This document shows positions 36,480-45,861 of a stretch of 64,000 nucleotides of DNA, in pieces. Source of the stretch: Neobacillus cucumis (GTDB lineage: Bacteria > Bacillota > Bacilli > Bacillales_B > DSM-18226); assembly GCF_023715505.1 (NCBI RefSeq), contig NZ_JAMBOH010000006.1:214733-278732 (forward strand), in the 5' to 3' direction. Numbering within the stretch: the first letter of the stretch is position 1; the number at the start of each line of letters is the position of its first letter. The notes under the pieces are model-generated. The model had not been told where the DNA came from. It was given only the letters and a program-made list of their open reading frames with translations, and made no database searches. A program made the position numbers and the translations under genes.

Positions 36480-37298
36480 ATGGCCATTATTACAAAAATC
36501 ACCGCACAGCAGAAGAACCCAGACCGGTTTAACGTATTTATGGATTATGGCAAAGGTAAAGGTGAGGAATTTGCTTTTAGTGTCGACAGTGATGTATTAA
36601 TTAAATTTAAACTTAAAAAGGGAATGGAACTCGATGACTTTTCCTTTTTAGAAATACAGTTCCAAGATGACATCCGCAAGGCTTATAGTCTGGCTATAAA
36701 TTATTTGGCTAGAAGAATGAGGGCGGAAAAGGAAATCGTGGATTACCTTGTTCAAAAAGAAGTGGACGAGCCTATTATTAAAGAGGTTATTCATAAGTTA
36801 ACCACTCAACATTATATTAATGATCAAGATTATGCTGTAGCTTACGTCAGGACGCAAGCAAATACAACAGATAAAGGTCCTAATGTAATTAAAAAGGACT
36901 TAAAGGAAAAAGGAGTGGCAGATGGAATTCTTATCCAGGCGCTTGAGGAATTTACGCTCGAGCAGCAGATGGAAAAGGCAATTAAAATTTCTGAAAAATT
37001 TTATCAAAAAAATGCTAAGGTCTCTCTTAAGGTCCAACAACAAAAGCTTGAACAGCTCCTGTTAAGAAAAGGGTACTCTTATGAAGTGATAAACTTTGCT
37101 CTTAATGAGATAGAGGTCCCGAAACAGGATGAAGATGAAGAAATGGAAGCTGTCAGATTTCAAGGGGAGAAGGTCCATAGGAAGTATTCTCATCTTGAGG
37201 GGTTTGAGTATCAGCAAAAAATAAAACAAGCACTATACCGTAAAGGCTTTACAATGGATTTAATTGAGCGTTTTATAGCTGAGAAAGACGAAAAATAA
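36480..37298 (+). CDS. recX: Regulatory protein RecX
   Basis: Binds RecA filaments and limits recombination activity. The 272 residues are made of repeated three-helix units: YLARRMRAEKEIVDYLVQKE, YINDQDYAVAYVRTQ, then GPNVIKKDLKEKGV and similar. This is the long RecX form of Bacillus. GAGGTGA lies before the ATG at 36480; the GTG at 36471 falls within the ribosome binding site. It is followed by yfhH, as in B. subtilis. Confidence 0.93.
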   Translation: MAIITKITAQQKNPDRFNVFMDYGKGKGEEFAFSVDSDVLIKFKLKKGMELDDFSFLEIQFQDDIRKAYSLAINYLARRMRAEKEIVDYLVQKEVDEPIIKEVIHKLTTQHYINDQDYAVAYVRTQANTTDKGPNVIKKDLKEKGVADGILIQALEEFTLEQQMEKAIKISEKFYQKNAKVSLKVQQQKLEQLLLRKGYSYEVINFALNEIEVPKQDEDEEMEAVRFQGEKVHRKYSHLEGFEYQQKIKQALYRKGFTMDLIERFIAEKDEK

Positions 37299-37321
37299 AG
37301 AGTTAAGGGAAGTGGATTATC

Positions 37322-37645
37322 ATGCAACAAGATAAACGCTACAGTGATATGACTGAGTTTGAACTACGACAAGAAATTGCAGAGCTTAAGGAAAAGGCAA
37401 GAAAGGCTGAGCAAATGGGAATGGTGAATGAGTTTGCTGTCCTAGAAAGAAAAGTCCAAATGGCACGAGCTTATATGATGGACCCTGATTCGTTTAAACC
37501 AGGTGAAATTTATCAAATTGAAGGAGATCCTGGACAATATTTTAAAATTGATTATATGAACGGGGTTTTTGCTTGGGGCTACCGCTTAAAAAGCGGCGGT
37601 AAGGAAGAGGCATTGCCCATCTCGGTTTTAACACCGTTAAAATAA
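37322..37645 (+). CDS. yfhH: YfhH family protein (DUF1811)
   Basis: 107 residues, cytoplasmic. It has an N-terminal helical pair (YSDMTEFELRQEIAELKEKA) and then a small beta-rich SH3-like part (FKPGEIYQIEGDPGQYFKI, FAWGYRLKSGG). The length and sequence fit the YfhH family, function unknown. It starts 24 nt after recX with a GGAAGTGG ribosome binding site, so it is probably cotranscribed. Confidence 0.9.
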   Translation: MQQDKRYSDMTEFELRQEIAELKEKARKAEQMGMVNEFAVLERKVQMARAYMMDPDSFKPGEIYQIEGDPGQYFKIDYMNGVFAWGYRLKSGGKEEALPISVLTPLK

Positions 37646-37668
37646 AAAACATGTGGCAAGAAAATTAT

Positions 37669-37700
37669 AGACAAACCAGAGGCATATCTCTGGTTTGTCT
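37669..37700 (+). terminator. Strong hairpin after yfhH
   Basis: AGACAAACCAGAG and CTCTGGTTTGTCT form a perfect 13-bp stem; only ACTGTTCTTT follows, so the T-run is weak. It may serve both yfhH and the convergent sspK. Confidence 0.7.
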
Positions 37701-37757
37701 ACTGTTCTTTGAAGATTTGTCAAGTTACAGCGCCATTTAAAGGTGCTTAACTTTTCC

Positions 37758-37937
37758 TTATTTCCAGACAGCCTGCGGTGATTCGTCATCGCGCTCACCG
37801 GAAGCCCGCATGCGTTCTTGCGGGTGAGTATTGATGCTGCCGTCTGCTCTTGTGGAAGCATATTCTGCTTTAGCGCGCGGTTCTCCCTCAAGTTTGTTAT
37901 CATTTTGATTTGGAAAATTAGTGGCCTTATTTCTCAT
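37758..37937 (-). CDS. sspK: Small acid-soluble spore protein K
   Basis: 59 residues: [20 protein letters not shown] then [20 protein letters not shown] and [11 protein letters not shown]. This is clearly SspK, a minor spore core protein made in the forespore. The start at 37937 follows TGGAGG; the longer frame to 38000 is not supported. The product is a few residues longer at the C-terminus than the B. subtilis form as I remember it. Confidence 0.93.
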   Translation of the reverse strand: MRNKATNFPNQNDNKLEGEPRAKAEYASTRADGSINTHPQERMRASGERDDESPQAVWK

Positions 37938-38066
37938 GCTATACCTCCAGTTAGGGAATGAGAAAAACGTGAAAAGCATCATATTTAAAGTGCTAACCAC
38001 GTACTGTTAGTATTTGCTTATTGATTGCAGGTTATTTTATAAGAAATTGGTAAAAGAGGTGTGTTT

Positions 38067-38318
38067 ATGAATGAATACCATGAAAGATTAATTAAGTTGT
38101 TAATGGTTAAAAACGGACAGCTAAGCTACGAACAAGCGCGTACATGGGTGGAGTTATTATGGGATGATTTTGAAACCTCCTATGCAAGAGCTGGCAGGGA
38201 ATACAAAGGCAGTGAAATGGCAGAACGGATTGTTACTCAGTGGATTGAAAATTATGGAGACAAACTTCACGAGTTTGTCGCAACAAATCCAAAATATAAA
38301 AAATACTTGATTCAATAA
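38067..38318 (+). CDS. yfhJ: YfhJ family protein (WVELL)
   Basis: 83 residues with the eponymous WVELLWDDFETSYARAG motif and conserved YKGSEMAERIVTQWIENYG. The function is unknown. AGAGGTGT precedes the ATG at 38067 (the GTG at 38061 is within the ribosome binding site). Its stop codon TAA forms the first three bases of a truncated dispersed repeat copy. Confidence 0.9.
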   Translation: MNEYHERLIKLLMVKNGQLSYEQARTWVELLWDDFETSYARAGREYKGSEMAERIVTQWIENYGDKLHEFVATNPKYKKYLIQ

Positions 38319-38394
38319 GAAAAGCGCAAGCGCCTTGGTCAGCCCCGATATAGGGCGACTTGGCGACTGACCGGCGAAAGCAGGGTCAAAGACT
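38316..38394 (-). repeat. Dispersed structured repeat, truncated copy 5
   Basis: On the minus strand this is the right half of the element, ending TATCGGGGCTGACCAAGGCGCTTGCGCTTTTCTTA, and it includes part of the ATAGGGCGA/TCGCCCTAT module seen in copy 4. The left conserved end is missing. The yfhJ stop codon coincides with its outermost bases. Confidence 0.8.
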
Positions 38395-38431
38395 GGTAGC
38401 CCTTCTTATCTCATTAGAAAGAAGGGCTACC
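38395..38431. terminator. Hairpin between yfhJ and yfhP
   Basis: GGTAGCCCTTCTT and AAGAAGGGCTACC pair perfectly (13 bp). AGCCCTTCT appears a third time at 38437-38446. It probably works for the convergent yfhJ and yfhP genes. Confidence 0.65.
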
Positions 38432-38445
38432 TGAGTTAGCCCTTC

Positions 38446-39426
38446 TCAACTGGGTATAATACTTAACTTCTTCCGTAATTTCTTCTCACTAAATACCCAT
38501 CCCGTATAAGAACTGATTGGCTTAAGATCACAATCTAATTGAACAACAGCTACAAAAGGATAGTGGCCATTACTACGATAACGTAAATCAATAAACCGGA
38601 CTTCATAAAAGTCAGTATATTCATCAACTTCCCATCGATAGACGGGGGAGAATGACAAGAATGCTGACAGATTTTTATCCTTTTTAGCAGCTTCGATTAC
38701 AGGCGTATTTGGAACAGGGACTCGGATAAACCGGTCTAAGATTTCTACCTGCTTATTAACAGATCTCCCTACAAAAAATTGCTCCTTATTCATGGCGGCA
38801 ATTCTCCATTGATGAAACCGCATTGTTGGTGCTATTATCACTTCTGTGGCGTCTGGAATTAGTTTTTTTACTTCATGCAAGACACTATTTTTCGCCACGT
38901 ATCTCCAAACGTAGTATAGGATGATTACAGCATACATAATTAAAAAGGTTACTCCTGGCTTTGCCCCGAGCATCCAAATAAATATGCCGACAATATGAAT
39001 AGCGAAAATAATTGGATCAAACGTATTTATGACGCCGAGCGCTACCCATTTAGAAGAGAAGGGTCTAAGGGCTTGTGTCCCATAGGCATTAAAAATATCG
39101 ACAAAAACATGGATAAACACTGCAGCAAATGTCCAAGCCCATAAATGCAAAAGGTTTGCACCTGAGAAAAACGGATAGATAACCGCTATAATAAGGAGCG
39201 GCCATAAAATGACCGCTGGAATGGAATGGGTCACTCCACGATGATTTCGGATATATATCGCATTATTTCTAAGTTTTAACACAGTGTCAATATCTGGTAT
39301 TTGTGAACCTGCGATCGTTCCAATTAAGACACTTACAGCGGTAGCATGACTGCCGGCCACTATCGGATCCAGCGTAGCAAGACCACCTAAAGCAATACCC
39401 ATTACCACATGAGTTCCAGTATCCAA
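38446..39426 (-). CDS. yfhP: YfhP: membrane-bound metal-dependent hydrolase (YdjM family)
   Basis: 326 residues with several membrane helices in the first 180. The family's metal motif is present: DTGTHVVMGIALGG at the N-terminus, GSQIPDIDTVLK, and NHRGVTHSIPAVI with conserved Asp and His facing the membrane, then HVFVDIFNAYGTQ. The C-terminal half is soluble. The role in the cell is not established; relatives are annotated as putative hydrolases. It is divergent from mutY with a short repeat copy between, the B. subtilis neighbourhood. Confidence 0.9.
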   Translation of the reverse strand: MDTGTHVVMGIALGGLATLDPIVAGSHATAVSVLIGTIAGSQIPDIDTVLKLRNNAIYIRNHRGVTHSIPAVILWPLLIIAVIYPFFSGANLLHLWAWTFAAVFIHVFVDIFNAYGTQALRPFSSKWVALGVINTFDPIIFAIHIVGIFIWMLGAKPGVTFLIMYAVIILYYVWRYVAKNSVLHEVKKLIPDATEVIIAPTMRFHQWRIAAMNKEQFFVGRSVNKQVEILDRFIRVPVPNTPVIEAAKKDKNLSAFLSFSPVYRWEVDEYTDFYEVRFIDLRYRSNGHYPFVAVVQLDCDLKPISSYTGWVFSEKKLRKKLSIIPS

Positions 39427-39496
39427 AAGGATTTTCCCCCTTTAATAAATTCTTGTCAAAAAAGCGATTTTAGCTTATCGTAAATGAATGGATGTT

Positions 39497-39571
39497 GATA
39501 ATTGTCCAGCTGCAGCGCCTAGGTACTCGGGGGGGCATAAGCCCCTAATCAAGGCGCTTTTGCTTTTCTTA
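39497..39571 (+). repeat. Dispersed structured repeat, short copy 6
   Basis: About 75 nt: AATTGTCCAGCTGCAGCGCCTAG, a GGGGC-ATAA-GCCCC mini-hairpin, then TCAAGGCGCTTTTGCTTTTCTTA. Both ends are conserved but the interior is minimal. It lies in the divergent yfhP-mutY interval. Confidence 0.8.
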
Positions 39572-39621
39572 TTTATTTTCCCTTTTTTCGTGGTGTTTAA
39601 CAATCTGGAGGATCAAAAGTT

Positions 39622-40722
39622 ATGATTATTGAACATGAAAATTCTGAAAAAATCAATATAAATGCATTTCAAAACGATTTAATTTCCTGGTTTAAAAGGG
39701 AACAGCGTGACCTGCCATGGCGGAAGGACCAGGATCCTTACAAGGTCTGGGTTTCAGAAATCATGCTTCAGCAGACCAGAGTAGATACGGTTATCCCGTA
39801 TTTTAATCGATTTATTGAATGGTTCCCGACAATTGATGACTTGGCTGAAGCTAATGAAGATAAAGTACTTAAAGCTTGGGAAGGTCTTGGCTACTATTCT
39901 CGCGTGCGAAATCTTCAATCCGCAGTGAAGGAAGTAAGGGAGAAGTATAACGGAGAAGTGCCAAATACACCGAAGGAAATCTCTGAACTAAAGGGAGTAG
40001 GACCTTACACAGCTGGGGCGATTTTAAGTATTGCCTATGGGATTCCTGAACCCGCTGTAGATGGAAATGTGATGAGAGTACTCTCTCGAATACTTTCAAT
40101 TTGGGATGATATAGCTAAATCATCCTCAAGGAAAATTTTTGAACAAGCAGTCCGTGATTTAATCTCGCATGATGATCCATCAGCATTTAATCAAGCCTTA
40201 ATGGAGCTGGGTGCCTTAATTTGCACACCTACATCACCTTCTTGCTTATTATGCCCTGTACGGGAGCACTGTCAGGCCTTTTTTGAAGGGGTACAAGAAG
40301 AGCTTCCTGTTAAAACCAAAAAAACGAAAACACGGAATGTTCAACTTGCTGCTGCTGTACTAACAAATTCCGAAGGTAAATTTCTTATTCATAAGCGTCC
40401 AGCTAGCGGCTTGCTTGCAAATTTATGGGAATTACCAAATGTTGAGCTACATCACAATTTACAAAATGAGCGGGAAGAGGTAGTATCTTTATTTACCCAA
40501 GAGTTGCAGTTAAATTCCCATCTTGAAAGGATTATTGGTCAAATAGAACACGCATTTTCCCATTTGATATGGAATATTAAGGTCTATACAGGGACACTTC
40601 CTGATGATTTTCTAGAAAAAGAGGATTGGAAGCTTGTCTCATTTGATGAGATGGATGAATATGCTTTCCCTGTTTCCTATCAAAAAATCTTCCAAATGTA
40701 TAAGAATTCCCAAGAGGAATAG
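39622..40722 (+). CDS. mutY: A/G-specific adenine glycosylase
   Basis: Removes adenine mispaired with 8-oxoguanine. It has 366 residues: [16 protein letters not shown] with the catalytic Glu, the helix-hairpin-helix [25 protein letters not shown] with the catalytic Asp, and the 4Fe-4S cysteines C201, C208, C211 and C217 in the C-x6-C-x2-C-x5-C arrangement. From about residue 230 a NUDIX-like domain recognises 8-oxoG. GGAGGATC precedes the ATG. All key residues are intact. Confidence 0.96.
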   Translation: MIIEHENSEKININAFQNDLISWFKREQRDLPWRKDQDPYKVWVSEIMLQQTRVDTVIPYFNRFIEWFPTIDDLAEANEDKVLKAWEGLGYYSRVRNLQSAVKEVREKYNGEVPNTPKEISELKGVGPYTAGAILSIAYGIPEPAVDGNVMRVLSRILSIWDDIAKSSSRKIFEQAVRDLISHDDPSAFNQALMELGALICTPTSPSCLLCPVREHCQAFFEGVQEELPVKTKKTKTRNVQLAAAVLTNSEGKFLIHKRPASGLLANLWELPNVELHHNLQNEREEVVSLFTQELQLNSHLERIIGQIEHAFSHLIWNIKVYTGTLPDDFLEKEDWKLVSFDEMDEYAFPVSYQKIFQMYKNSQEE

Positions 40723-40754
40723 ACGCTGCCAATAAACGTTTATTCCTCTTTCTG

Positions 40755-40803
40755 GAAATATCCAGCTCCAGCCCCTGTTCAAGGCGCTTCCGCTCTTCTC
40801 ATT
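40755..40803 (+). repeat. Dispersed structured repeat, minimal copy 7
   Basis: About 46 nt: TATCCAGCTCCAGCCCC directly joined to TTCAAGGCGCTTCCGCTCTTCTCA. Both end blocks are present with no interior module. It lies between the convergent mutY and yfhS genes. Confidence 0.65.
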
Positions 40804-40806
40804 ATA

Positions 40807-41031
40807 TTAGTCATACACAGTTTTGGTTCCATGAGTATAATCGGCTTCTTGACGTTTCATCCCGCCGCGCTGTTCAATTTCCTCAATAATTTCTCGATGA
40901 ATCGTCTGACCTTCACTATTTAAATACGGAGCAATTTGTTGAAACGAATGGTGAAAAAAGGCTAATTCACTATTCTTCCAATCCGTTTTTGCCATCATTG
41001 AAAGCTCTGTCATATCCCGTCCTACATACAT
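40807..41031 (-). CDS. yfhS: YfhS-like small protein
   Basis: 74 residues: MYVGRDMTELSMMAKTDWKN followed by SELAFFHHSFQQIAPYLNSE and REIIEEIEQRGG. GGGGGAGT lies before the ATG. Length and position between mutY and fabL agree with B. subtilis yfhS, function unknown (possibly sporulation related). I assign the name from synteny and general resemblance. Confidence 0.75.
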   Translation of the reverse strand: MYVGRDMTELSMMAKTDWKNSELAFFHHSFQQIAPYLNSEGQTIHREIIEEIEQRGGMKRQEADYTHGTKTVYD

Positions 41032-41159
41032 ATCCCTAAACTCCCCCTCATTTGTATTTGATTTTAGTGTTTTATATTAATTGTCTTCTATTCATGGAAA
41101 AGATAAAATGAATAGAAAAGTGAAACGTTTTGCGACTTATCTTAAAATAAAATACATAG

Positions 41160-41924
<765 letters not shown>

Positions 41925-41957
41925 AATATATTTAAATTATTTTTAAATAATTTTTTT

Positions 41958-41987
41958 GGATATTCTCCACGCAACCGGGACATATTA
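41958..41987 (+). promoter_or_regulatory. Candidate sigma-G promoter of sspE
   Basis: GGATA (pattern GnATR), 18 nt, then CATATTA (pattern CATnnTA), ending 20 nt before the sspE start. It agrees with forespore-specific expression of spore proteins. Confidence 0.65.
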
Positions 41988-42007
41988 ATTTCGTGGAGGT
42001 GATATCA

Positions 42008-42328
42008 ATGGCAAACTTCAATCAACAGCCAAACAAAACTTCTGCTGGAACTAACATCCAGGAAGTTAGACAACAAAATGCTCAATCTGCACAAGGCGGT
42101 TCTTCTTTTGGAACTGAATTTGCAAGCGAAACTAATGCTGCAGAAGTAAGAAAGCAAAATGCTCAATCTGCAGGTGCTGGTTCTGCAGGAGCAGGCGCTA
42201 CTGGAGCATCTGCTGGCCAATTTGGAACTGAATTCGCTAGCGAAACTAATGCTCAAGAAGTAAGACAACAAAACCAACAATCTCAAGCTCGTAAGAACCA
42301 AGGCAGCGGTCAATTCGGCCAAAGCTAA
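42008..42328 (+). CDS. sspE: Gamma-type small acid-soluble spore protein
   Basis: 106 residues rich in Gln, Asn, Ala and Gly with no DNA-binding domain; an amino acid reserve degraded during germination. Two direct repeats of FGTEFASETNA (about residues 34-44 and 72-82), each followed by EVRxQNxQS, carry the recognition site of the germination protease. A Gly/Ala-rich linker (SAGAGSAGAGATGASAG) separates them. GGAGGTGAT places the ATG at 42008, and a sigma-G-like promoter lies upstream. Confidence 0.95.
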   Translation: MANFNQQPNKTSAGTNIQEVRQQNAQSAQGGSSFGTEFASETNAAEVRKQNAQSAGAGSAGAGATGASAGQFGTEFASETNAQEVRQQNQQSQARKNQGSGQFGQS

Positions 42329-42341
42329 TACAAATACTTAA

Positions 42342-42386
42342 AAGAAGGCACTCTTTATTCGTAAGAGTGCCTTCTTCCTTTCTTTA
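42342..42386 (+). terminator. Intrinsic terminator after sspE
   Basis: AAGAAGGCACTCTT and AAGAGTGCCTTCTT (14 bp, perfect) around a 7-nt loop, followed by CCTTTCTTT. Confidence 0.88.
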
Positions 42387-42399
42387 TAGAACTTAGATT

Positions 42400-42546
42400 A
42401 ATGTCTAGCTCTTGTGCCCTAGCACTAGAGTGCTTCCCTCATTTCCCTTCAGTCAACATCGAATCACTTCGCTCTTCGTGTCCTTTATCTTGACCGGATC
42501 AGTCCAGCCCTTACGTCGCTGAAAAGGGCGCTTCTGCTTTTCTTAA
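42400..42546 (+). repeat. Dispersed structured repeat, divergent copy 8
   Basis: Begins AATGTCTAGCTCTTGTGCCCTAG and ends GGGCGCTTCTGCTTTTCTTA; the interior differs from other copies (contains GCACTAGAGTGC). It is the first of three copies filling the 640-nt sspE-ygaB interval, which has no gene. Confidence 0.65.
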
Positions 42547-42565
42547 AAGATAAGAAAGTATAAAT

Positions 42566-42706
42566 GTTTTTGACTTCGAAAATTGTCCAGCTCCAGCGCC
42601 TAGCCCCTCGAGGTCACAAGCCAATCCGTCCAAAAGGTTAAAGAGCAACCTTTCGGCCGGCTCGTCTTGTGCTTGTCGGGGCTAACCAAGGCGCTTGCGC
42701 TTTTCT
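42566..42706 (+). repeat. Dispersed structured repeat, copy 9
   Basis: Full-length: TTTTTGACTTCGAAAATTGTC, AGCTCCAGCGCCTAG, CCCCTCGA ... AAAGGTT/AACCTTT module ... TCGGGGCTAACCAAGGCGCT, TGCGCTTTTCTAA. It is joined directly to copy 10. Confidence 0.85.
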
Positions 42707-42870
42707 AACTGTCCAGCTCCATCGCCTAGGGGCTCGGGGTCATCAGCTTATCCGGTTGCGCCTCCTTGGGACTCGAGCCATAAGCCACCCCCTAAAGAAG
42801 GTAAAAAACACCTTCTTGCAGTGTGCGTCTTAGTCTAGAGTCTTAGGGCAGTCGCCTCCGCTATTCTATT
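42707..42870 (+). repeat. Dispersed structured repeat, right-truncated copy 10
   Basis: Starts CTGTCCAGCTCCATCGCCTAG, carries the CCTTGGGAC...GTCTTAGGG and GAAGGT/ACCTTC modules also found in copy 4, then loses homology near 42870 without the GGCGCT end. The remaining 90 nt up to ygaB hold only its ribosome binding site. Confidence 0.75.
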
Positions 42871-42967
42871 TCGACAAAACTTCCTGTATGTCTACAGAAA
42901 AAGTCAAAGGGAAAATGCTGTTGTTCGAGAATACATATAGTAGCTAAAAAATAAGGCGGTGAGGGAA

Positions 42968-43225
42968 ATGGATCATTTTAACCGATTAGTTTCCGAGCAA
43001 ATGGTGACAATGGAAAAATTACTATATCTGCAAGCTGAGCTTGAACGATGCCAGCAAATTGAGGAAGAGCTCCAGACATTACAAAATGCAACCAATCTAG
43101 AGAGCATTCAAACCGATATTCAGGCCATGAAGCAAGAACTAAAAGAGATACAATTAATTTTTGAAAAGCAAACAGAAGAGGTTATTAATTCTTATCGCGA
43201 AATGAATTTAACCCCTTCACTGTAA
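42968..43225 (+). CDS. ygaB: YgaB family protein
   Basis: 85 residues, almost entirely coiled coil (LVSEQMVTMEKLLYLQAELE, EELQTLQNATNLESIQTDIQ). This matches the small YgaB family of Bacillus, function unknown. The ATG at 42968 follows GGCGGTGAGGG. It lies in the B. subtilis-like order sspE-ygaB-ygaC-ygaD-ygaE. A terminator follows. Confidence 0.85.
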   Translation: MDHFNRLVSEQMVTMEKLLYLQAELERCQQIEEELQTLQNATNLESIQTDIQAMKQELKEIQLIFEKQTEEVINSYREMNLTPSL

Positions 43226-43265
43226 TTTTTGAACGAAAAACAAGGAAAAAATACACAATTTTTTA

Positions 43266-43298
43266 CAAAGAGCCAGTGAATTCTGGCTCTTTTGTTTT
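43266..43298 (+). terminator. Intrinsic terminator after ygaB
   Basis: CAAAGAGCCAG and CTGGCTCTTTTG around TGAATT, followed by TTTT. Confidence 0.9.
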
Positions 43299-43418
43299 AA
43301 ATTCTTGTCTTAACCGTTATAATAATAAAAAATAGGAATTTTACTTTGTTACCTTTTGTCGTTATTTATCTTGTTATGAAATAGGTTTCAAAGCGTTCAA
43401 ATGAAGGTAGGGGAGAAA

Positions 43419-43949
43419 ATGGTCGTACCCATCGAAGGTGAACCAATGCAAATACATAGCTATAAACACAATGGGCACATCCATCGCGTCTGGGAAGAAA
43501 CAACTGTTTTAAAAGGCTCTCAGAATTTAGTGATTGGCGGTAATGACCGGACACTTGTAACTGAGTCAGATGGGAGAACATGGATTACAAGAGAACCGGC
43601 AATCTGTTATTTCCACTCACAATACTGGTTCAACGTAATTGGAATGATCCGGGAAGACGGTATTTACTATTACTGTAATATTAGTTCGCCGTTTATATTC
43701 GATGGTGAAGCACTAAAGTATATTGATTACGATCTCGATATTAAAGTGTATCCTGATATGACCTTTAACTTACTAGACGAAGATGAATATGAACGACATC
43801 GTCGTGAAATGAACTATCCCGATGTCATCGATAAAATTTTAAAGAGAAATGTTGATAAATTAATTCAATGGATTCGTCAACGTAACGGTCCTTTTGCACC
43901 TGATTTTATCGATATTTGGTATGAACGTTATTTAACTTACAGACGTTAA
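43419..43949 (+). CDS. ygaC: Nucleoside tri-/diphosphate phosphatase family protein (YgaC/NtdP, DUF402)
   Basis: 176 residues with a beta-barrel DUF402 domain: [13 protein letters not shown], then [18 protein letters not shown], and the acidic metal site [13 protein letters not shown] with [10 protein letters not shown]. Homologues in staphylococci hydrolyse nucleoside di- and triphosphates. GGTAGGGGAG precedes the ATG at 43419; the in-frame ATG at 43401 sits before that site and is less likely. Confidence 0.9.
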   Translation: MVVPIEGEPMQIHSYKHNGHIHRVWEETTVLKGSQNLVIGGNDRTLVTESDGRTWITREPAICYFHSQYWFNVIGMIREDGIYYYCNISSPFIFDGEALKYIDYDLDIKVYPDMTFNLLDEDEYERHRREMNYPDVIDKILKRNVDKLIQWIRQRNGPFAPDFIDIWYERYLTYRR

Positions 43950-43966
43950 AAATACTTGGTTGTTAA

Positions 43967-43999
43967 AAGAACCTGTTGTTCGGAAAGCAACAGGTTCTT
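43967..43999 (+). terminator. Hairpin after ygaC
   Basis: AAGAACCTGTTG and CAACAGGTTCTT pair perfectly around a 9-nt loop; the following ATCTGTTCTATTTTT is only moderately T-rich. Confidence 0.7.
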
Positions 44000-44041
44000 A
44001 TCTGTTCTATTTTTAATTTTAGATGAAGGGGAGGGGATTGC

Positions 44042-45811
44042 TTGAGCAGTATTCGCAGATACCTGCAATTTGTGAGGCCATATCGGTTACAAATTATATG
44101 GACGATTATCATTGGTATTATTAAATTTTCCATCCCGCTGATTATACCTATGCTGATAAAGTATGTGGTTGATGATATTGTTGGAAATCATGGCCTGTCC
44201 CATGGTGAAAAGGTTCATAAACTTATGCTTATTATGGGTATTATGGTTGTGGTGTTTGTTTTCCTAAGACCGCCGATTGAATATTACCGACAGTACTACG
44301 CTCAATGGACTTCAAGTAAAATTCTATATGATATACGTGACCAGATGTATACCCATATTCAAAAGCTCAGCTTTCGGTATTTTTCAAATAACCGTGCTGG
44401 AGAAATCATTTCCCGTATGATTAATGATGTTGAGCAGACGAAGACATTCGTTATTTCCGGATTAATGAATCTATGGCTTGATATTGCCACTATCGTTATA
44501 GCTATTATTTTTATGTTTTATATGAATGTTAAATTAACCGTGGTATCAATCTTGTTATTTCCGCTTTATGCTATTTCGGTACGGTACTTTTTTGGTAACC
44601 TTCGAAAATTAACAAGGAATCGTTCACAAGCACTAGCGGAGGTACAGAGTTATTTGCACGAAAGAGTGCAGGGAATGTCAGTGATTAAAAGCTTTGCAAT
44701 AGAGAAATATGAACAAACACAGTTTGATAAACAAAATAAAAATTTTTTAGAAAAGGCCTTGCAGCATACCAGCTGGAACGCTAAATCATTTGCTGTTGTT
44801 AACACGATTACGGATATCGCCCCATTAATTGTGATAGGATACTCAGCCTACCTAGTGATTGAGCATCAATTGTCACTTGGAACGATGGTCGCTTTTTTTG
44901 CCTATATCGATAAACTTTATAATCCCTTAAGAAGACTTGTGAATTCATCGACGACCATTACACAATCATTTGCATCAATGGACCGGGTATTTGAATTTTT
45001 AGACGAAAAATATGACATTGTTGACAAGCCAAGTGCTCGAGACTGCAGTAAGGTAAAGGGCGATATATCATTTGATCATGTTTCCTTTTCTTATGATCAA
45101 GCAGAAGAGATGGTACTAAAAGACATCCATTTAGATGTTAAAAAGGGAGAAACAATTGCACTCGTCGGGATGAGTGGAGGAGGAAAGTCAACTCTCGTTA
45201 GTCTCATCCCCCGCTTCTATGATGTAACAAAAGGGAAAATTACTTTAGATGGCGTGGATATACGTGAATTTAAGGTTCAAACTCTAAGAGACAAAATTGG
45301 CGTTGTTTTTCAAGACAATATCTTATTTAGTGAATCTGTTAAAGATAACATTTTATTAGGGAAGCCGGATGCGGCTGAAGAAGAAGTGTATCTAGCAGCC
45401 AAAGCGGCAAACGCCCATGAGTTTATCTTAAACCTTTCAGATGGATACAACACCAAGGTCGGAGAACGAGGAGTAAAACTTTCTGGTGGTCAGAAGCAGC
45501 GTGTTGCAATTGCCAGGGTATTTCTAAAAAATCCTCCTATTTTAATTCTAGACGAAGCCACTTCAGCCTTAGACTTAGAAAGTGAGCATCTTATTCAGGA
45601 ATCGCTGGAAGTGCTGGCAAAAGATAGGACCACCTTTATTGTTGCCCATCGCTTATCGACCATTACCCATGCCAATCGGATTGTCCTGATTGAACATGGT
45701 CAAATTGTTGAGATGGGGACTCATGAGGAACTAATGGCTAAACAAGGGAATTATTATAAATTATTTCAGGTCCAGCAGCTTGAAAGTAAGAATGAGCAGG
45801 TATCTATTTAA
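44042..45811 (+). CDS. ygaD: ABC exporter, fused membrane and ATPase (YgaD)
   Basis: 589-residue half-transporter with an N-terminal six-helix exporter domain (residues 1-320) and an ATPase domain. It shows Walker [11 protein letters not shown]-loop VVFQDNILF, signature LSGGQKQR, Walker [13 protein letters not shown] and the H-switch IVAHRLST. It belongs to the multidrug/lipid exporter family and would act as a homodimer; the substrate is unknown. It starts at a TTG behind AAGGGGAGGGG. The position matches B. subtilis ygaD. Confidence 0.92.
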   Translation: MSSIRRYLQFVRPYRLQIIWTIIIGIIKFSIPLIIPMLIKYVVDDIVGNHGLSHGEKVHKLMLIMGIMVVVFVFLRPPIEYYRQYYAQWTSSKILYDIRDQMYTHIQKLSFRYFSNNRAGEIISRMINDVEQTKTFVISGLMNLWLDIATIVIAIIFMFYMNVKLTVVSILLFPLYAISVRYFFGNLRKLTRNRSQALAEVQSYLHERVQGMSVIKSFAIEKYEQTQFDKQNKNFLEKALQHTSWNAKSFAVVNTITDIAPLIVIGYSAYLVIEHQLSLGTMVAFFAYIDKLYNPLRRLVNSSTTITQSFASMDRVFEFLDEKYDIVDKPSARDCSKVKGDISFDHVSFSYDQAEEMVLKDIHLDVKKGETIALVGMSGGGKSTLVSLIPRFYDVTKGKITLDGVDIREFKVQTLRDKIGVVFQDNILFSESVKDNILLGKPDAAEEEVYLAAKAANAHEFILNLSDGYNTKVGERGVKLSGGQKQRVAIARVFLKNPPILILDEATSALDLESEHLIQESLEVLAKDRTTFIVAHRLSTITHANRIVLIEHGQIVEMGTHEELMAKQGNYYKLFQVQQLESKNEQVSI

Positions 45812-45822
45812 GGATACAAATA

Positions 45823-45858
45823 GAAGAACCCCAGTAAAATGATACTTGGGGTTCTTTT
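45823..45858. terminator. Bidirectional terminator between ygaD and ygaE
   Basis: AGAACCCC-AGTA and TACTTGGGGTTCT pair with a small bulge; A-rich before and TTTT after. It serves two convergent genes. Confidence 0.85.
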
Positions 45859-45861
45859 CAT

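Noticed and set aside
41966..41998. CTCCACG/CGTGGAG dyad that could hide the sspE ribosome binding site
   Set aside because: The left arm lies within the predicted sigma-G promoter, upstream of the transcription start, so the stem would not exist in the mRNA.
42400..42870. Possible CRISPR-like array
   Set aside because: The copies are long, unequal and structured, with no short identical repeats, regular spacers or cas genes.
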